A DNA stretch of 64,000 nt, from positions 370,240-434,239 of the forward strand of contig VXAA01006093.1 of NCBI GenBank assembly GCA_013399115.1. Reading direction: 5' to 3'. Positions 13,218 through 27,800 of the stretch are shown here, piece after piece (the first letter of the stretch is position 1; every line of letters starts with the position of its first letter). A program made the position numbers and the translations under genes. The notes below the pieces were generated by a model. That model was not told the DNA's origin. It saw only the letters and a program-made list of their open reading frames with translations, and made no database searches. The stretch is from Anseranas semipalmata (Eukaryota; Chordata; Aves; Anseriformes; Anseranatidae).

Positions 13218-16200
13218 ACCATCATGGTCTCCTAAAACCCAGTGTAAGGTCCCTGGAGTGCATGAAGAAACAGTACGCAGATACAGTATGTATCTGTGGG
13301 TTTTGAAAAAATCTAAGCTCAGTTTTTTAAATCTTTTAGTTGGATGCTTGATGACACCACCCTGTAGGACTCATTGTGTGATGTGGATGTTACCACATCA
13401 GCAGACCATCATCATGGGCTTTGTAATTTCAGGCCTATACCTTCTTAACTGACAACTGGACTTTCATTGGATTAATACCACTTTCTCTTCTAAGGCTGTC
13501 TTTCACAGGCTGCTTGTACATTTGAGGCCAGCTATTTAAAACTCCTATTTTCTTAATCTCATGGTCTGCAAGTCATAAAGTAAAGCTTTGGAAATCATTG
13601 TCCTATAATTAAGGGACATTTCCCAGTTTGTTATCATGGGTCAAAATAATTTCTGTTGCATAAAAGTGATGAATAAGGGATGTTTTCCAGGAGATGTGAA
13701 TATGAGCATCCTTCAATGATTAGTATAATGACTTTCTTCTCTGCTTGTTTGATTTTAGTTTATCTGCAAGTATTTTAGGAAGAGACTGATATGCCACCTG
13801 AGATAACTGATTTTTTTTTCATTTATTTCCTAGATATTCTTCTAGAAATATGTCCATTTTAGCAAACTGCAAGCTCTATTCATTCATCTTGCTCTTCAAT
13901 TTTGAGAATCATCATTTCCAGAATTATTTCTTAGAAATTAATGAATTTCCTGGACTTGTATGAATTTAACCACTTCTCCCAAAATTTCCAAACCCAGAAG
14001 GCTTTCCACAAACTTAGTGCTTCAGAAGCTCTGCCGGGATTTTGTGTTAAAGATCCAGCAACTAATAAAACTAAGAATTAACAAAGGTTCTATAGACTGG
14101 GCTTTGAACAGAACAGATTTTGGAAAATGGAATCTGCTGTCAGCTGTCTACAATATTACTTTTAAACATATTTCAGTCACAGTGAGGGTTTCTTGTTTTG
14201 TTTGTTTTGTTATTTATTTAGTTAACTGACTTGTTTATGCACTAGCTTCTAGAGGATGACTGATTTCCACCTGTGAGAATGAAAGTAGAATCAAGTCTGT
14301 CTGAACAAAAACTTACTAGTAATGTCTCAGGTATTCTCCCAGCATCTTTGATGGTAATTCTGCTTCTCAGCCATGTTCACTTTTAATTGTAAATAAAGAT
14401 ACAACTTCTCACTTCCCAGCCTGTTGCTGTGAGTGGTTAATGTGCAGGAACTGGAAGAAGGTGTGGATGAATGCTACAGCTAAAAAATGTTTCACAGTCT
14501 GCTTCAGCTCTCCTATCACCTCATGGTGCTTCTCTATAATTAAAACAATCCTATGATTTTCAGAGACAACAAACTTTCTATCTTGTCAAATTTGTTCTGC
14601 TGCTCAGCAGGAATCTTTGCAAGTTCTCTCCAGCTGAAGCAAACAGATTTAGGTACATCTGTGCAGATCTTTAAATTGTCTTCTTACCACTGTGCAGCTT
14701 AGTTAATATCATTTATTTTTCCTACTATGCTGATTAGCATTCATTTAGAATATGCAAGAAAAAATATGTAATTAAATGTGGGTAAATTTAAACAACAACC
14801 AAAAAAATCTTTGTTCTACAAGATGTTTTTTTTTTTCTCCTGAAGCATATCTGAGAAGTAGGCAAATGGGAAGAACAGACTTTCCTGTAGTCATTTTCAT
14901 AGAATTTTATGTGTAACAATTCAACTTATGTAAATAAACCTACCTTTTTCTCTAGCAGTGCTAAGCAGAAATCAAGATGACTAAATGACATTAAATTCAG
15001 TTCCACAACACAAAATTATGAGGACTAAATAGCAAATGAATGATCAATAACCTAAAATGAAACCGAATGCAGTTTGATTTATGCCTAATGCAAGTTTTTT
15101 GAACAGCTAATAACCTACATTTTAGTCTGCAAGAAACAAGACCACCACCGAAAAACCATAGTCTTTGATACTCCCTCCTAATGTACTTCCTGAGGGCACT
15201 TGGAAATAATAGATGATTACATTTGAATTAAATTTCAAATTGATTGGACAGGAACAAAAATATCTAACAATAAATTTACTTTGGCATGCTCCCAATTGAT
15301 TTGATTAAAGCAATGTTTCAGTTAGTTGGCTGAAATCGAATAGCAGTAAGAGAATGGAAGAAAAGGTAGGCTACAAGAAGGAGTTCTGTTTAGTAGCTAG
15401 GACTTATTCTGTTACTTAAATATTGGTGCCAGATCATGCCTATCTGAAAGCATTTTGAGCATAATTGTTATTTGCATGCCTACTACTATCTAAGAATCTT
15501 CAAAATATTTTCAGCATAATATTATTAAAGGCTAACAATTATTCACTTTGAATTAAATTTAATGAAGTTACTTATATGAACATTACCAAAATCACAATAA
15601 AAATATAGTAAATAAATCCAGTATTATTAGGAATTCAAATGGTGTATTTCTCATCTGGTGAAAGTGCAAAGTATATTCTGAAGCTATTCTTTCATATAAT
15701 CTAAAATAATGGACTGTTTATCTTCTATTTTTTAGCATAAAATCTTGTATTATTTCTGATAACCTGAGATATAGCTCCATCTAACAACCTTGCTGTCTAT
15801 AAGGTGGAGAATATAGTAATAACTCTCTCTTGTGATTTTCCACTTTACATTGCTGCAAAGCCTGACATTATTGGTTTCCAGTTCACATCCAACACCTGCA
15901 GAGAGAGCCTGAATCTCTGTGAGGTTATTTCAGTTCTCAGGCCTCTTAAGTCTTCTATTCAGAGAAGAAAATAGCGTATTCAGGACCAAAAACCATATTT
16001 ACAGAAGTAATTAATGAATTTATATCTAAGTGTCTAACTCATTAATATATGCATTGATAATGCAGTATTTTTTTTTTTTTTTTGAGAACAGAAGCCTATG
16101 GTCACAAAGCAATATCTGCCAATTTCTTTGTCAGTAACTTTACATATTGGAAAGCCCTGGCTTTTATGATTCCTCCTAATTATGAGTTTTCACTGAACTG

Positions 16201-17843
16201 AAATAAATACTACGTGTATAGTCACTACAAGAGCAAGTCTGTTGCCCACAGATTATTGTGGGGCAGCGAGCTACGTTTAAGGAGTTCACAGAGGTAAAAA
16301 CAATCTTACGTGTGCAAAATGTCAATTTATATGATACAAAATTAAATTAAAAGTGGGAAAACCATGGAAGTGGAGGGAAAGAAGGTAGTGCGCATTTAAA
16401 TAATAAAGAGATTTTTAAAGCACTGCATTCATTTGGTGTATTATTTAACTTGTTCCTTCCAGCGTAGAAAATTCTAAACTTCTAGGGGTCTGCCTGAGAT
16501 TCCAAAGAATCTGAATATTCACATTGCACATCTGTGTCATGCCAAATTTCTACATAATTCTTTTTATTTATTTATTTAAATGTTAAGAAACACCTTCTCT
16601 CACTTAGACATATTAAGATAATGCTTAAATGCTGACAATGATGCTTTACTGAATTTTACTTCTAGAAGCAGTAGCCATATAAAGGGATGTGAACTACATG
16701 ATCTTCCACTACTTACTTATATTTAAGTATGGTAAATATGGTTGTTTGAGTATTCTAGAAGAATAGTTATACCTTGGCAGAGCAGTTGGCATCTGTTTTT
16801 CAGATGTCTTATTCATGGTTGGGTTAATTATATCTGAGGTTACCAAATGTTTTCTTTCCTGTTCAGCCATGATATGTCTACCTTCCTTTAGCAGGGACTC
16901 ATGTTGTGCCTTTATTTGGCTGCTTGGGTAAAAATCAGTTTTGGTGACGGTGCAGGAGTCATGTATAGCTGTGAGCAGTATGAAATTCATCAAATTTTCC
17001 AATTAAAGACTTTATCTTGCATTTTGACTACCCAGAGGATATTTCCCCAGAGAAAAGTATAGTAAACCTGCATGCTTTTGCCTAAATAGAAAATTAGTGC
17101 CATAAACATTAAAATGAAACAGTAATTTCCTAAGCGTTAAATTATTACAAACCTATTTGCAATGTGCAGCTGGACTATTTGTGTGTGGTTTTTATTTTGT
17201 ACATTTATTACTGTTTTATTTTGCCATTATGTTATTACATGCTTACTGAATGTGAAGAATATTCCCACTTTTACAGGGTAAATGAACTACCCAGAGAGTT
17301 CACATACCTCAACAGTACACTCGGATCTTCTGAATGGAAGAGTTTTCAGTTCCTACTGAACATCCTTGTTTTCATTTTTCTCTTTTCTCTCCTAGCCAGC
17401 AAGAACCTATTCATCATCATAGACAAAGAATGACATTTTGTCCAAATACTTTGTATAACCAGGGACAAATTTATCTTTTGCTTTATTGAGTATGTCAGAG
17501 AGGATTTGTCCTTTATAGTAAAATGTTTTTAATGCTGTTTTTTTCTTCCTCAAAATGCTGTTGCATGGTTCACTGATGCCAGCAATCTGTGCGTGTAGGC
17601 TAGTTTTCTTCAAGTATGTTGTCTGAATGTATTTCTAAGAGTGCCTTCATTCTTTGACTTTGAGTACTCACCTGAATCATACTGTGTATTCACTTGGTAA
17701 ATGGTTTTTAGACAGCTTTTAATAATCTTTAATTTCAGCATTCTCAGTGAGTAGTATGTTTTAATAGGTGTGCCTTGTATGGCATATTTGTTCACGTTTT
17801 TCCTCTTCTTGTTTTATTGTATTCTGTGCACAACCACATATTT

Positions 17844-17881
17844 AAAGATACTCTTTAAGTATCTTTATCTTTAGAGTATCT
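17844..17881. repeat. Perfect 9-bp hairpin with a third arm copy
   Basis: AAAGATACT (17844-17852) pairs with AGTATCTTT (17858-17866) across the 5-nt loop CTTTA. A further GAGTATCT at 17874-17881 is the exact reverse complement of AGATACTC (17846-17853), so two alternative stems are possible. Low-complexity AT-rich composition helps explain it. Confidence 0.85.
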
Positions 17882-20343
17882 GAAGTACGTTGACTTTTAT
17901 GGTATTTGGAGATTTTCTTATTTTTTTTCTGCATTGCACAAGTACATAATAGTATAATTATTTCCCTATGCCTTAAAAATGCTCATCTGAGGTTTATTTC
18001 ACACTTCATGGTTAATTAGACAATCCACAATCCTGTTGCAAAATCATTTTATTTCCTAGTTTGCTTTGCCTCCAGATACCAATTGTTGAGTCAGAGTAAC
18101 TGAGGCAAATAAAATGTATTTATAAATATAATATATCTTGTAAAAGTAATCCTTTTCCTCTATTAAGAGTTCTTTTATCATGATTTCTGTGTTTGACTGT
18201 GGTCTGGTGTGGTGTCTGTTCAGCAAATAACAGCAGTAGTATATAAATAATTAGCTTTCAGATGCTGATTGTTTGGATACTCACTTTGAATGTTTATGAT
18301 GTGTTACTGCTCACTTGCACATTATTTTTTTCCTCCATGAATGAAAGTTTTTGAACAGAAGGACAACAAAGAATGAATAGCAAATAATGTTTGTTCATTT
18401 ATTGCTCCTTCAAATATACTTTACAAAGAATAAATGCTAAAGGAAGTTTTCACACTGGCTAACTTCAGGCATCTAACTGTAATGCCTCTGTTAGGAACTG
18501 TTCTTAATATTGTCGATCAGATGGGGAGGCAGAAGGGTTCATAATTGCATTCTGAACTTTTATTGGAACTATTAAACATTTGTACTAAGAAAAGAAAAGG
18601 AGAAAATACACAGCTTGTACAATGACCTTGAAGTGAAACGTTCAGTAAACTACCAAAACCTTTCATTGTTAGTGAATTTAACAAGCTGGATCAAAACCCT
18701 TTGTCTGCATTGTATAAAGCACTCAAGAAATTTCAGGCTGATTACAAGCTTAGAAAATAGTTCTCACTTCCTCTGCACTAGAAATCAGTAGCTTTTAAGC
18801 AAGATTTTAATCAATCTCAACAATCCTTTACAAGGTTCAGAATAGAAAACAGTTCACTAAATAAGTAACTACCTGAAACTAGGGTACAAAATGTAAGTGC
18901 TTTTATCACATTTTGTAACCCTGACATTGAGAAAATGGCACAGAATTTTCAGTAAGCATAATAGTATTTCAAATTTGTTGGTGTTTTGATTATATATAAC
19001 CGATCCAGTAGTGCACTCTCCCCATTTTAATTAGTTAATGCTCTATTATGGTCTTGGGTGGATGAATGTCACCCTTTGGAACTGCTATCAACTGTTCTTA
19101 AAACATGCAGAATTTCTTTCAATGAATCTTCTTTAGGTATTGATTAGATCTAGTGTTGTTTACATAATCCACATAATCCCTTGGTGGGACCACAATTTGA
19201 GATGCTTTAGCTGTTAGAAGTTTCTCTTAGAAGGCAAAAGATGGTAGGAATTTTGAAGAAAACACAAAAAATCATGAAAAGATAAGAAATGTGAATGAAC
19301 TTTGCTGTATGTGCCAATAGTGGTTCGGTGGGAGAGGTTGTGGGAAAGACATTATTCAGGAATGCATAGCTGCTGTTAGAACAGTTCATGTGGCATACAT
19401 TTGGCCATGTTCCTACCCCCGGCCTTTCAGGTGAGGACAAGAATGAGTCGGGAATTTACTTGAGCAGGGAGAGCTGGTTACTTAGTGTGACCATTAAATG
19501 TGGTGATTCTGGGAAGTGTTGCACCTGTGATTTGTGTACAAGTAGGTGTGGTGTCTAGAGGATGGGCTGTAGCGTGTGCCCCTTGAGTGCTCGCAGAAAA
19601 ACAGGGAATCATGATCACGAGGAGTAAAGTAGCTTTTTTTTTTTTTTTTTGCAAAGGCTACTAATCTCTGCTTACATACATATTAAGACAGTATAGCAAC
19701 CATGAACTGAGAGGAAATGATTCAGATCTGAATGTACTGTTGAGTTCTTCTGTACTTAGAAAAGCTCATTTTAATTTATTTTAACATAAAAACATATCAA
19801 TATTATACTCATTTCATGGACACCATTTGGAGAGAAGCACAAAACTATAGTACTACAGTCTCATAAATAACAAATTCCCTTTGTAGTGGCATCAATACAG
19901 ACATTTATCAACTTTTCTTTTTTCTTTCTTTCTTTTTTTTTTCCCCCTTAAACTATGAAAAGTGATTTGAAGCTCTTAATGTAAAACCAAGGATGGCTGT
20001 AGGAGAGCTCTGCATATATTTTTAAATTATACTTCATCCCCTGGACCTTAGCTGTCAACAGTCATGCCTAATTTTCTAGCGCCCAAAATCTTTGTATTAT
20101 TTTTGAAATGTTTTTAATTTGCCCTCTCTTATATCCTGCCATATCTTGTAACTTAGACCAGCTGACTTTGGAAAAATTGGCAGTCCTGCACTTCACTAGT
20201 AATTGATTGTTAATACATTATTAATAAGATTTTTACTCTGCTAGTTGTTTGCTTCTTTAAATAGTACAGCAAACTTTTTGTGTAAATGGAGCTTCCTAAC
20301 TGTACCTGAGTAAACCAAATCACTAACCGTCTATTTTTTTCAG

Positions 20344-20843
20344 TTACCTGAGCAGAAGAAATGGACATTCATTGACCTCTGTCCTCTAAATGTCCTGTTC
20401 TTAGCTGGAATACCATTCTTATTGTTATGTTTTGGGGACAGTACATCTGGGCCAGGATGAAAGGACATGTCACCATGACTTGCAGAGAGAGATTGAAGGG
20501 AAAGGTCATACTGAGTCCCAAGGATCTGTGGGAAGAGGGGTGGTTCACAGTGGCGCTGTAGCAAAAATCCAGTGCTAAAGGTTTTGCAGCACGTCTTCCC
20601 TGGGCTGCGAAGAGGTAGTGATAGGCAGGATATCTGCGGCAGCATGGAGCAGGGATCCTCTGCTTGATCCCAGCCCTGTAGCTGGGCTGTGTGAGTAGGG
20701 CAGGCTCCGCTGGCTTCCTACGCTCACTGGAGTGCGGCTGTCTGGTTGTGCCTGGCAAGCAGGTGCCTGCTGGGGAGAGGAAGCCGTGGTGGAGGCAGGA
20801 GCCCTGCAGCATTTCACTTCTGATCTGCTCATACCTCCCTAGT
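20344..20843. other. GC- and CpG-rich island, possible non-coding exon
   Basis: This 0.5-kb block is clearly richer in G+C than its flanks and carries about eight CpGs between 20550 and 20790. On the plus strand it is preceded by a pyrimidine-rich 3' splice-like site ('ctatttttttcag', ending 20343) and ends at a donor-like GAG|GTGTAC near 20843. From 20344 one plus frame stays open for about 38 codons and then stops. All three minus frames are long (up to 147 codons), as expected of GC-rich DNA with few stops. None resembles a family I know, and no repeat family is recognised. It could be a lncRNA exon, a regulatory island or an unrecognised repeat. Confidence 0.3.
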
Positions 20844-20849
20844 GAGGTG

Positions 20850-21730
20850 TACCTTTCCTATTGAAGTTCCTGATTTATAGCGAGGAGTGTAATTACTGTG
20901 TTAACTCCTGAAGTGCTCGCTCAATATTCACATGGGCAGCAAACTTGCTTAATCAGTGAGAGTAAGGACTGTGCAAAGACTGAATCTCAGAATGCCTTGT
21001 GAATTTGAGAGAATACAGCAGAATAATGCTGAGTTTATTCTCATGGGTAGCTGGAAATAGTCCTTGTAGTTTCTGGGGATACGGATTTTGGAATATAGGC
21101 TTTCCCACGTTCATGCATCAGAGAGACAAGTGAGGAGGGGCCTCTGAGAATTGTCAGCGTGAATATCTGTTCCTCACTGGGCTCCTCCTCTGGCAGTGTG
21201 GTGACTTAAGATGGTATTATTTTGGCATCCCAAGGGCATGGAAGGAAGCCCAGAAGGAATGCACAAATTTTCCATTTGGGTTAGATCCCTGCTGGATTTC
21301 AGTAGATCATTGTGCTCCTGCCTAGCCCTTCATGTCTGCCACTAACTATTTTAATATGTGAGAGTTTTGAGGAATGAAAACACTCCAATATTTCAAGTCG
21401 GCTGCCTTCCAGGTTTATTTTGAGACTTATAAACACACCTACAAGCTTTTCAAACATTTTTTCATCAGTTTCATAAGGGATAACTAATTTATTTCAAAAG
21501 AGGATTAACCCTTTCAAAGCTTTTTTCTCCATCTGTCAGTCAGAAATGTGCATTTCTCCATTCTTAACAGCCTTCTTTCATATTTTAAGTTATTACTATT
21601 ATTACCTAGTGGTCAGTGCATAACTTTTTCATATAAACAGCATTCCACTTTCCAAAACATATACAGTCTTTCAGTTAAAATCTCTGCCAAAGGCAATAGC
21701 CTGGTCTTTTCTACCTCCATCACACATGTA
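20850..21730. other. Unique DNA, no gene seen
   Basis: Moderate GC in the first half, falling to AT-rich. No repeat family, RNA gene or convincing frame is seen. Confidence 0.6.
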
Positions 21731-21897
21731 CACAGAATCACAGAATGGCTGAGGTTGGAAGGCACCTCTGGAGATCATCCAGTCCAACCCCCTGCCAAGC
21801 AGGGTCACCCAGAGCACGTTGCACAGGATCACATCCAGGTGGGTTTTGAATATATCCAGAGAAGGAGACTCCACAACCTCTCTGGGCAACCTGTTAT
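21731..21897 (-). mobile_element. CR1 LINE 3' tail, well preserved
   Basis: The plus strand starts with two tail octamers (CACAGAATCACAGAAT), then 'ggctgaggttggaaggcacctctggagatcatccagtccaaccccctgcc', the classic end of CR1 read in reverse. It continues through the 'aggagactccacaacctctctgggcaacctgtt' block and then stops abruptly, a 5' truncation of about 165 bp. It looks less diverged than the copy at 8.5 kb. A 160-codon plus frame crossing it (21548-22030, GTG start) includes antisense CR1 sequence and is not a gene. Confidence 0.95.
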
Positions 21898-24800
21898 GCA
21901 GTGCATATTATTCAAAAGGAGGACAAGAGATCAAATAACTTCTTTCTCCAGTATCAACAAACTGCGTTGTGTACACATAATTGGAATCACAGCTTTGGCC
22001 ACACTTCAGCTTCCTGTAACATTTTCTTGATTCTACTTTCCCATTAAAACATTTATCACAGAGAAGATCCTGGTAATTCTGCAAACTATTCACATAGTCA
22101 CTCTGCTAAGAAATAAAAAAAAAAAACATTCTCTCCCATTATGGTTTACCAGATATCCTCTTTAAATTATCCACCACACAACAGTTAAAATTTTCTTTCA
22201 GGTGCGGTTGATTATGTTTAGTAATGACCTTTAAAAGTTCTCATCATAGTACATTTCAGTCACTGCTTCTAATCCTCTAGAAAAAAAATCTAAGCTAAAA
22301 ATGTCTAGCTAAAAATACACCTAATAATATTATAAATAACACGAAAGATAACTTTGGCCTTTTTCAAAGCTGTTAACCTGTGAAGTCATAAGCTGCATGT
22401 GGTATTACTATTTAGGAACTCCAAAGACTTTGCCAGAGTCCTTGAGGAAAATGCAGGAAATGGAGAGCTGATATTCCTGATACTCAAAACTTAAGAGAAC
22501 TTGGACAGAATATGTCGCTTCTAAAAGGCTTCATCTCTTTATTTTTCTCAGAGGAAAGCGATAAAGAATAAAGTGTTCCTTTTTTCCTGCTTACGTTACC
22601 TATCGATATGTTGTTATCTAAAATACAATAATAGACAGACTAGAGAGGCATACTTGTTAAGAAATATTCTTAATTATGATAAGAAGGACATTTCAGCTTA
22701 TTTTATTAGATAGTGGTAATCAAACTTAATATGAGTAGTTAATATTCTTTATATTTTTCTGTTGGTAGGCTGCCAGTTTGGCTCTGCATTGCACTTTAAA
22801 GTGCAGTTGTTTCATCAATTCAAGTGTCATCTGACGACAGGGTGGAGGTCAGTCTCAGCTGGTTCAAAGCAGCTTGACACAGCATCACTTCTAACTTACG
22901 TTTGAAAAGAAAAATATTTCGAGGTCCCTATTTTGAATTCAGAACTGTGTGAATGATGCTTGTTAGGCTAACACTCCAGTGCTGTCCTGCAGACAGAAAT
23001 CCAGAAATATTCACTAAGGCATCTTTATTAGTTATTGATGTAAGTGATGATCGTTATTTCAAAAGTAAATTCAAGTTCTCTGTTTTCCATTTTAAGAAGA
23101 TCCATGTTTGTGCTGTTTGTTTTTGATGATATTGTAAGGAAAGAAATGCACAAAAAAGTCTGTGTTTTGGTGAAAGACAAGTGTGAATCAGAGGTTCTTA
23201 GACAAAAGATTAAAAAAAAGAATCTGCTTTACATTTGATAATCTGAAGGCTTTTTATTTTGTTTTTTTTTGTATGTTTTTGTTTTTTCAAATTGATGTTA
23301 TGAAAGCACAATTAAAAGTAACCTATTGGAAAAAGTCCCATTTATTAGAACCATATGGCTAACAATAAAGGAAGCACTTCTAGGAAGTGTGTTGAGGATA
23401 GGGTGAACTTGATATTAAGAGAGGAAGGAAACATATTTAATGAACAGATTCACAGGCAGAACATTCTCAAGGATATTCTTATGTGAGATATTGTCTTCAG
23501 TACACAACAACCTTGTTTTTGAAAAATCATCCTAAACTGAAAGTCAAGAAAGTGTTTATTTGTGGGAGGAGTGTTAGAAGAGGGTCACACATAGCTCTTG
23601 ATGTCTTACAAATCAGCCTGTGTGACCTAATTGGATGGATAATCAAATTATCTGTTAGTAAAAGAAGATTTATATGTCTGGTCTTACTCCCAGTGAAGTA
23701 AGTAATAAGGTGCCATTGTTTTCAATTTAATAAGGAAGGTTTGGTTTTACAGATTATGTTCAGAAAGGTTTTATCTGCAAAAAAGGGTGATTGAATTCGA
23801 TCTTGATATGGCTTTCTGAACTTCAACTACAAAATTGTCTCTCATCAGGAAGCTGGGAGAGAAACTGAGTCTTGAGTCAAGGCTGTGACTGGGTATTATA
23901 CATATAGTTCTCTCCTGCTTTGGGGAAAAGTGTTTGTAAGTCAGGGGGAGCTATAGACACTAAGAAAGACAAAGCATTTTTAATGCTGTTTCCAGTGCTT
24001 ATATATGTAGTTGATGACGTTAATGTCTGTTTCTTCTTCCTTTTGGCTCGCTTCCTGAAAACTCTGAACATTCTCCTCATTTCATCCTATGCACCTTTTT
24101 TCCTTATACTTTTGTACTAAACAGCATAGATAGGATGTCCTGTATCCTTTCTGTATGGCTGTTTGAGGATGCAGATTTTCAGGAAGAAGAATGCTGTTTT
24201 CAAGGGGTATGATACGATATGAAATCAGCAACATAGTAAGCTCATATTCCCAAAGTGTGTGTGGAGTATTTGGATCTTGTTACTCCTTCTTATCCTGTTA
24301 TTAGGCAATAATAGGATATGAACAGATACTGCACGTTCTCCAAGTGGAAAATTGCAGCTGCTCTCAAGGTGGTCAAATTTCTATTTGCCTCAATGTAAAA
24401 CTTGGGTAGATTAGAAGCATGGAACACATCACCTCAAACCAAAGGTCTGAATGATATAATATGGTTTAAAATTCTTGTTTCAAACTGCAGGCTAAATTTA
24501 GGTTAGGAGTGAATGGCACAACTGCCATGAACTTGAATGGAATTTTTTGTGTTTTTTATAGGCTGGAACTTAGACCTCAGTATCACATGATCCACTGGTT
24601 CCTGACTGGATCTGGTTTTCAGTCTTTAGTTAATCACCAATAATGGGAAAATGATTTCTACTAGCAAAAACTCTCAAATTGTCCTTCACAAGTTTTTACT
24701 ATAATTTCTTTTTTGGCCTTGGGCTTTGAGAACCATACACGAAACTGAGTGAAAATTAGCCCTAGAGTAATGAACAAAATCTTACACTGAAATGTGACCC

Positions 24801-27800
24801 TGCAATAATTAACAAGGTGCCCCAGAGGGTTCCCTATATTGTGATACACTTTCCTCTTCAGGCACATTAGCAGTCCTTGTGATTCCTTGTAGATTGCACA
24901 GTTGTTTTTATGCAGATGACTTTGCAATCTGCATTAGTGGGCCATCTGTCACAGACCTTCCAGTTGAAGTACAATGTAATTTGAGCCTTGTGCAATTGAT
25001 TGCCTAAAAAATAGATTTAACAAGTTGTTCTTATTTCAACTTGACTTTGTAATCTGAATTCTGGAATGGTTTTTGCAAGATATGCCATTTGAACATAGCC
25101 TTTTTTGGAAAATACTTTTTTCTTCTTCTACCAGACATTATTTTTTAGCTTTTTATGCATTTGCTTGATTGCTTTATCAACAACTATTGAATAAAATGTT
25201 TTCTCTACATTAGTAAGATGATGTTCTTGTGAAAGGCATTTAGGGCTAGTTTCCTGTCTTTCGATGCCACAGACTAATTCAAGTGATTATGTATGTAATG
25301 TTACTTTTTGCCACTTTTACCTAAAATTTAAGCAATGTGCCATACTTCTGTTTGGTTTATTTTTTTTCTTCTTTTTATTTTTTTTTTCCTTTAGTGTTTC
25401 CTCAGGGACCCATGAGTAGGCTGAACTGACTAAGCTGAAATGAAGATTTAGTTTTAGTTTATTTACTTATGGAATCATTTATAGAAGCTTGCTTACTTAT
25501 AAATAAGGTTCTAAAGTCTTGCATTTTACACATCAGTATCCTAAATGCACTGATACATTAAAACATTCAAAATTAAAATTTGCTGAGGTAGAATCCTAAT
25601 TATAATTTATTTCAACAGTAATTCCCAATATTCAATTTTTATTCAGTTTTGACATTTTAGTTTTCATTTTTATAAAGTCCTGGATGTATTGATATGGACA
25701 TAAAGCATTTGCATACTGGATATGCTTTTTAAACTTTTTTTTTTTTTCACTGCTCAGTTTAGGTCCCAACTTTTGAGGTTGTCGTTTAAATGAATGCATG
25801 AAAGTCTCCTCAGGGTTTTTGTCTTGTTTAAATAAATTGAATTGGATTGATTTAGTGTTCCTATTACAATTTGTTAAACTTAAGCTGTTGGGAGGCATAA
25901 TGTCACTGAGTTTTATTATGAATTACAAAGGAATAAAAAGGTAACTGCTCAGCAGGTTGTTTTAACTTTAATTCATCATTTGTATAACATGCACAAAATG
26001 CTCTTTTCATAGCAGAATTTTTTATCCAATTTAATTATATATCATTTTTATGATGTTTCAGAAAACAAATCAAGTAAGTAAAGTAAATTTTAAAATCTTT
26101 CTTACATAGTTCTTTTAACTCAGGAGTTTCCACTGAATAATTACAATAAGCATCATTGATACTTGTTTGAAATTATAGTATACCCATTGAAAAGTTTCTG
26201 TGGTATTTCGTAGTCAATCAGGAGAAGCAAATAATATTAATTTCTTATGTCCAAATGCAAAGTCTTCTAGAAACCAGAAATGCTAGCCCTGCCTCTAAAG
26301 TGGGAGATATTATGCTGGAAATCGGTGATTTAGAAAATGATTCGGGGTAGCAAATGATTCAGGGTAGAAAACTGGTAGAATGTCATAGCGATGCTAAAGT
26401 TAAAGGGCTAGAGTGACCAAAGACATAAAAACAAAAGGATACCAAAAAGAGGTGGAAAGCTGAATACTGCCTTTGTTTGAACAGGACAGTAACCATTCTT
26501 GGTATTCTATGTTCTCTTCTGGAACTCATAATTTGTGGAAGATGCTAAATTTTTAGAGAGTTTCAGAGAAGACCTGCAGATGTGGTGAGATGATTGGAAA
26601 GGAAAGACTTTGAAGGTCTAACTGGTGTTAATTCAAGGAAATCCTCCTGTCTGTGTGATACAAAACAAACTATCTGGCTATAATTATCCTTTCTCAACTA
26701 AATAACTATGATGAAATGTTATTAAGCTATTGTTCCAGAAAATTCCTTGAATGAGAAATTCTTTGAGATCTGATTTAGACATTTAATCCATTAAATTAAA
26801 AAATTGCTAATTGCTACTCTTTTGTATAGCATGGATGAAAACATTTTTTAAATCCTTTCAACCATGTTATTACATCGGAATTATCTAAACTGCTTTCATT
26901 GAGTTGTTTTAAAAAAAGGTTCTCATTTACACTAAATAAAGTATAGAATGTTTGTCTCCAGTATATTCTTGATGGCACCGCTCTGACGATTTATTACTAT
27001 GATCTATTATCACAGGAACCTTTCACTGATAATGTGCAGAACTGGAACAATAAATCTCTGGTATAACATCTGAAAAGCTGATACATTCTATGGATTTAAT
27101 TTAGCAATGTGGGAAAGTTTGTGTGTGGTGGTGGTGTTAGGAATTCAGTGATCTGTAGTCAGTGAAGAAACAGACATTTTTCAGAGCTAATGGATGGGCC
27201 ACCTTACACAGGGAAGTTCTCTCTTGCAGTCTGAGTATTGGGCGACAAGTCTCACGCCTTTGAAATTTAAAATGTAAGACTGAAGTTGGATGGTATGAAT
27301 ACCCTTCAGAACCCTCACCTCAGAAATAATTGGGGTAAGAAACTCTCATTGATTTATTTTAGTTTGAATTCCACACCTAAATAACATTAAGAATCTGAAC
27401 CTGAAGAGTCAAATCCAAGGTTACACAAGAAATATGTAAGGGAGCAAGAAAGCGAATTTCCAGCTTGATGGCCTATCAGATACTATTTGCCCCCAGCAAG
27501 CTCAATTCTTTCTAACGTGCTTACTCTGAGGAAGACTTACAGTTGTGAGCTATTCCTGAGGTAATAGTGATACCAAAAGGGTTTAGGGATCATAGTTCAG
27601 AGCCAGAAATATAAGACCTGCCAAAGTAATGCTGTTACAAACAAGGTTCCTTAGTATACAAATAGGCAAATACTGAGTGAAATAAGTGATGCTCTATTAC
27701 ATTGCATTAATGAGACAATTGCCCTCCATGCTTTAAAATACACACTGAAAAATTGGAATATGTTCCTGCAGGAGCCACAACAATGGTTCAAGGTCAGAAG

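Larger units (their letters stand above)
10400..20340. other. AT-rich unique DNA, no gene seen
   Basis: About 10 kb without a supportable gene. It holds small features listed separately (hairpins at 11227 and 17844, an E-box palindrome at 12589, a tandem duplication at 13182) and T-runs at 14826-14836, 16068-16083 and 19634-19650. The stretch 14900-15700 is rich in TAAT-type words with an octamer-like ATTTGCAT near 15470, and could be conserved non-coding DNA. No repeat family is recognised in the rest. Confidence 0.65.
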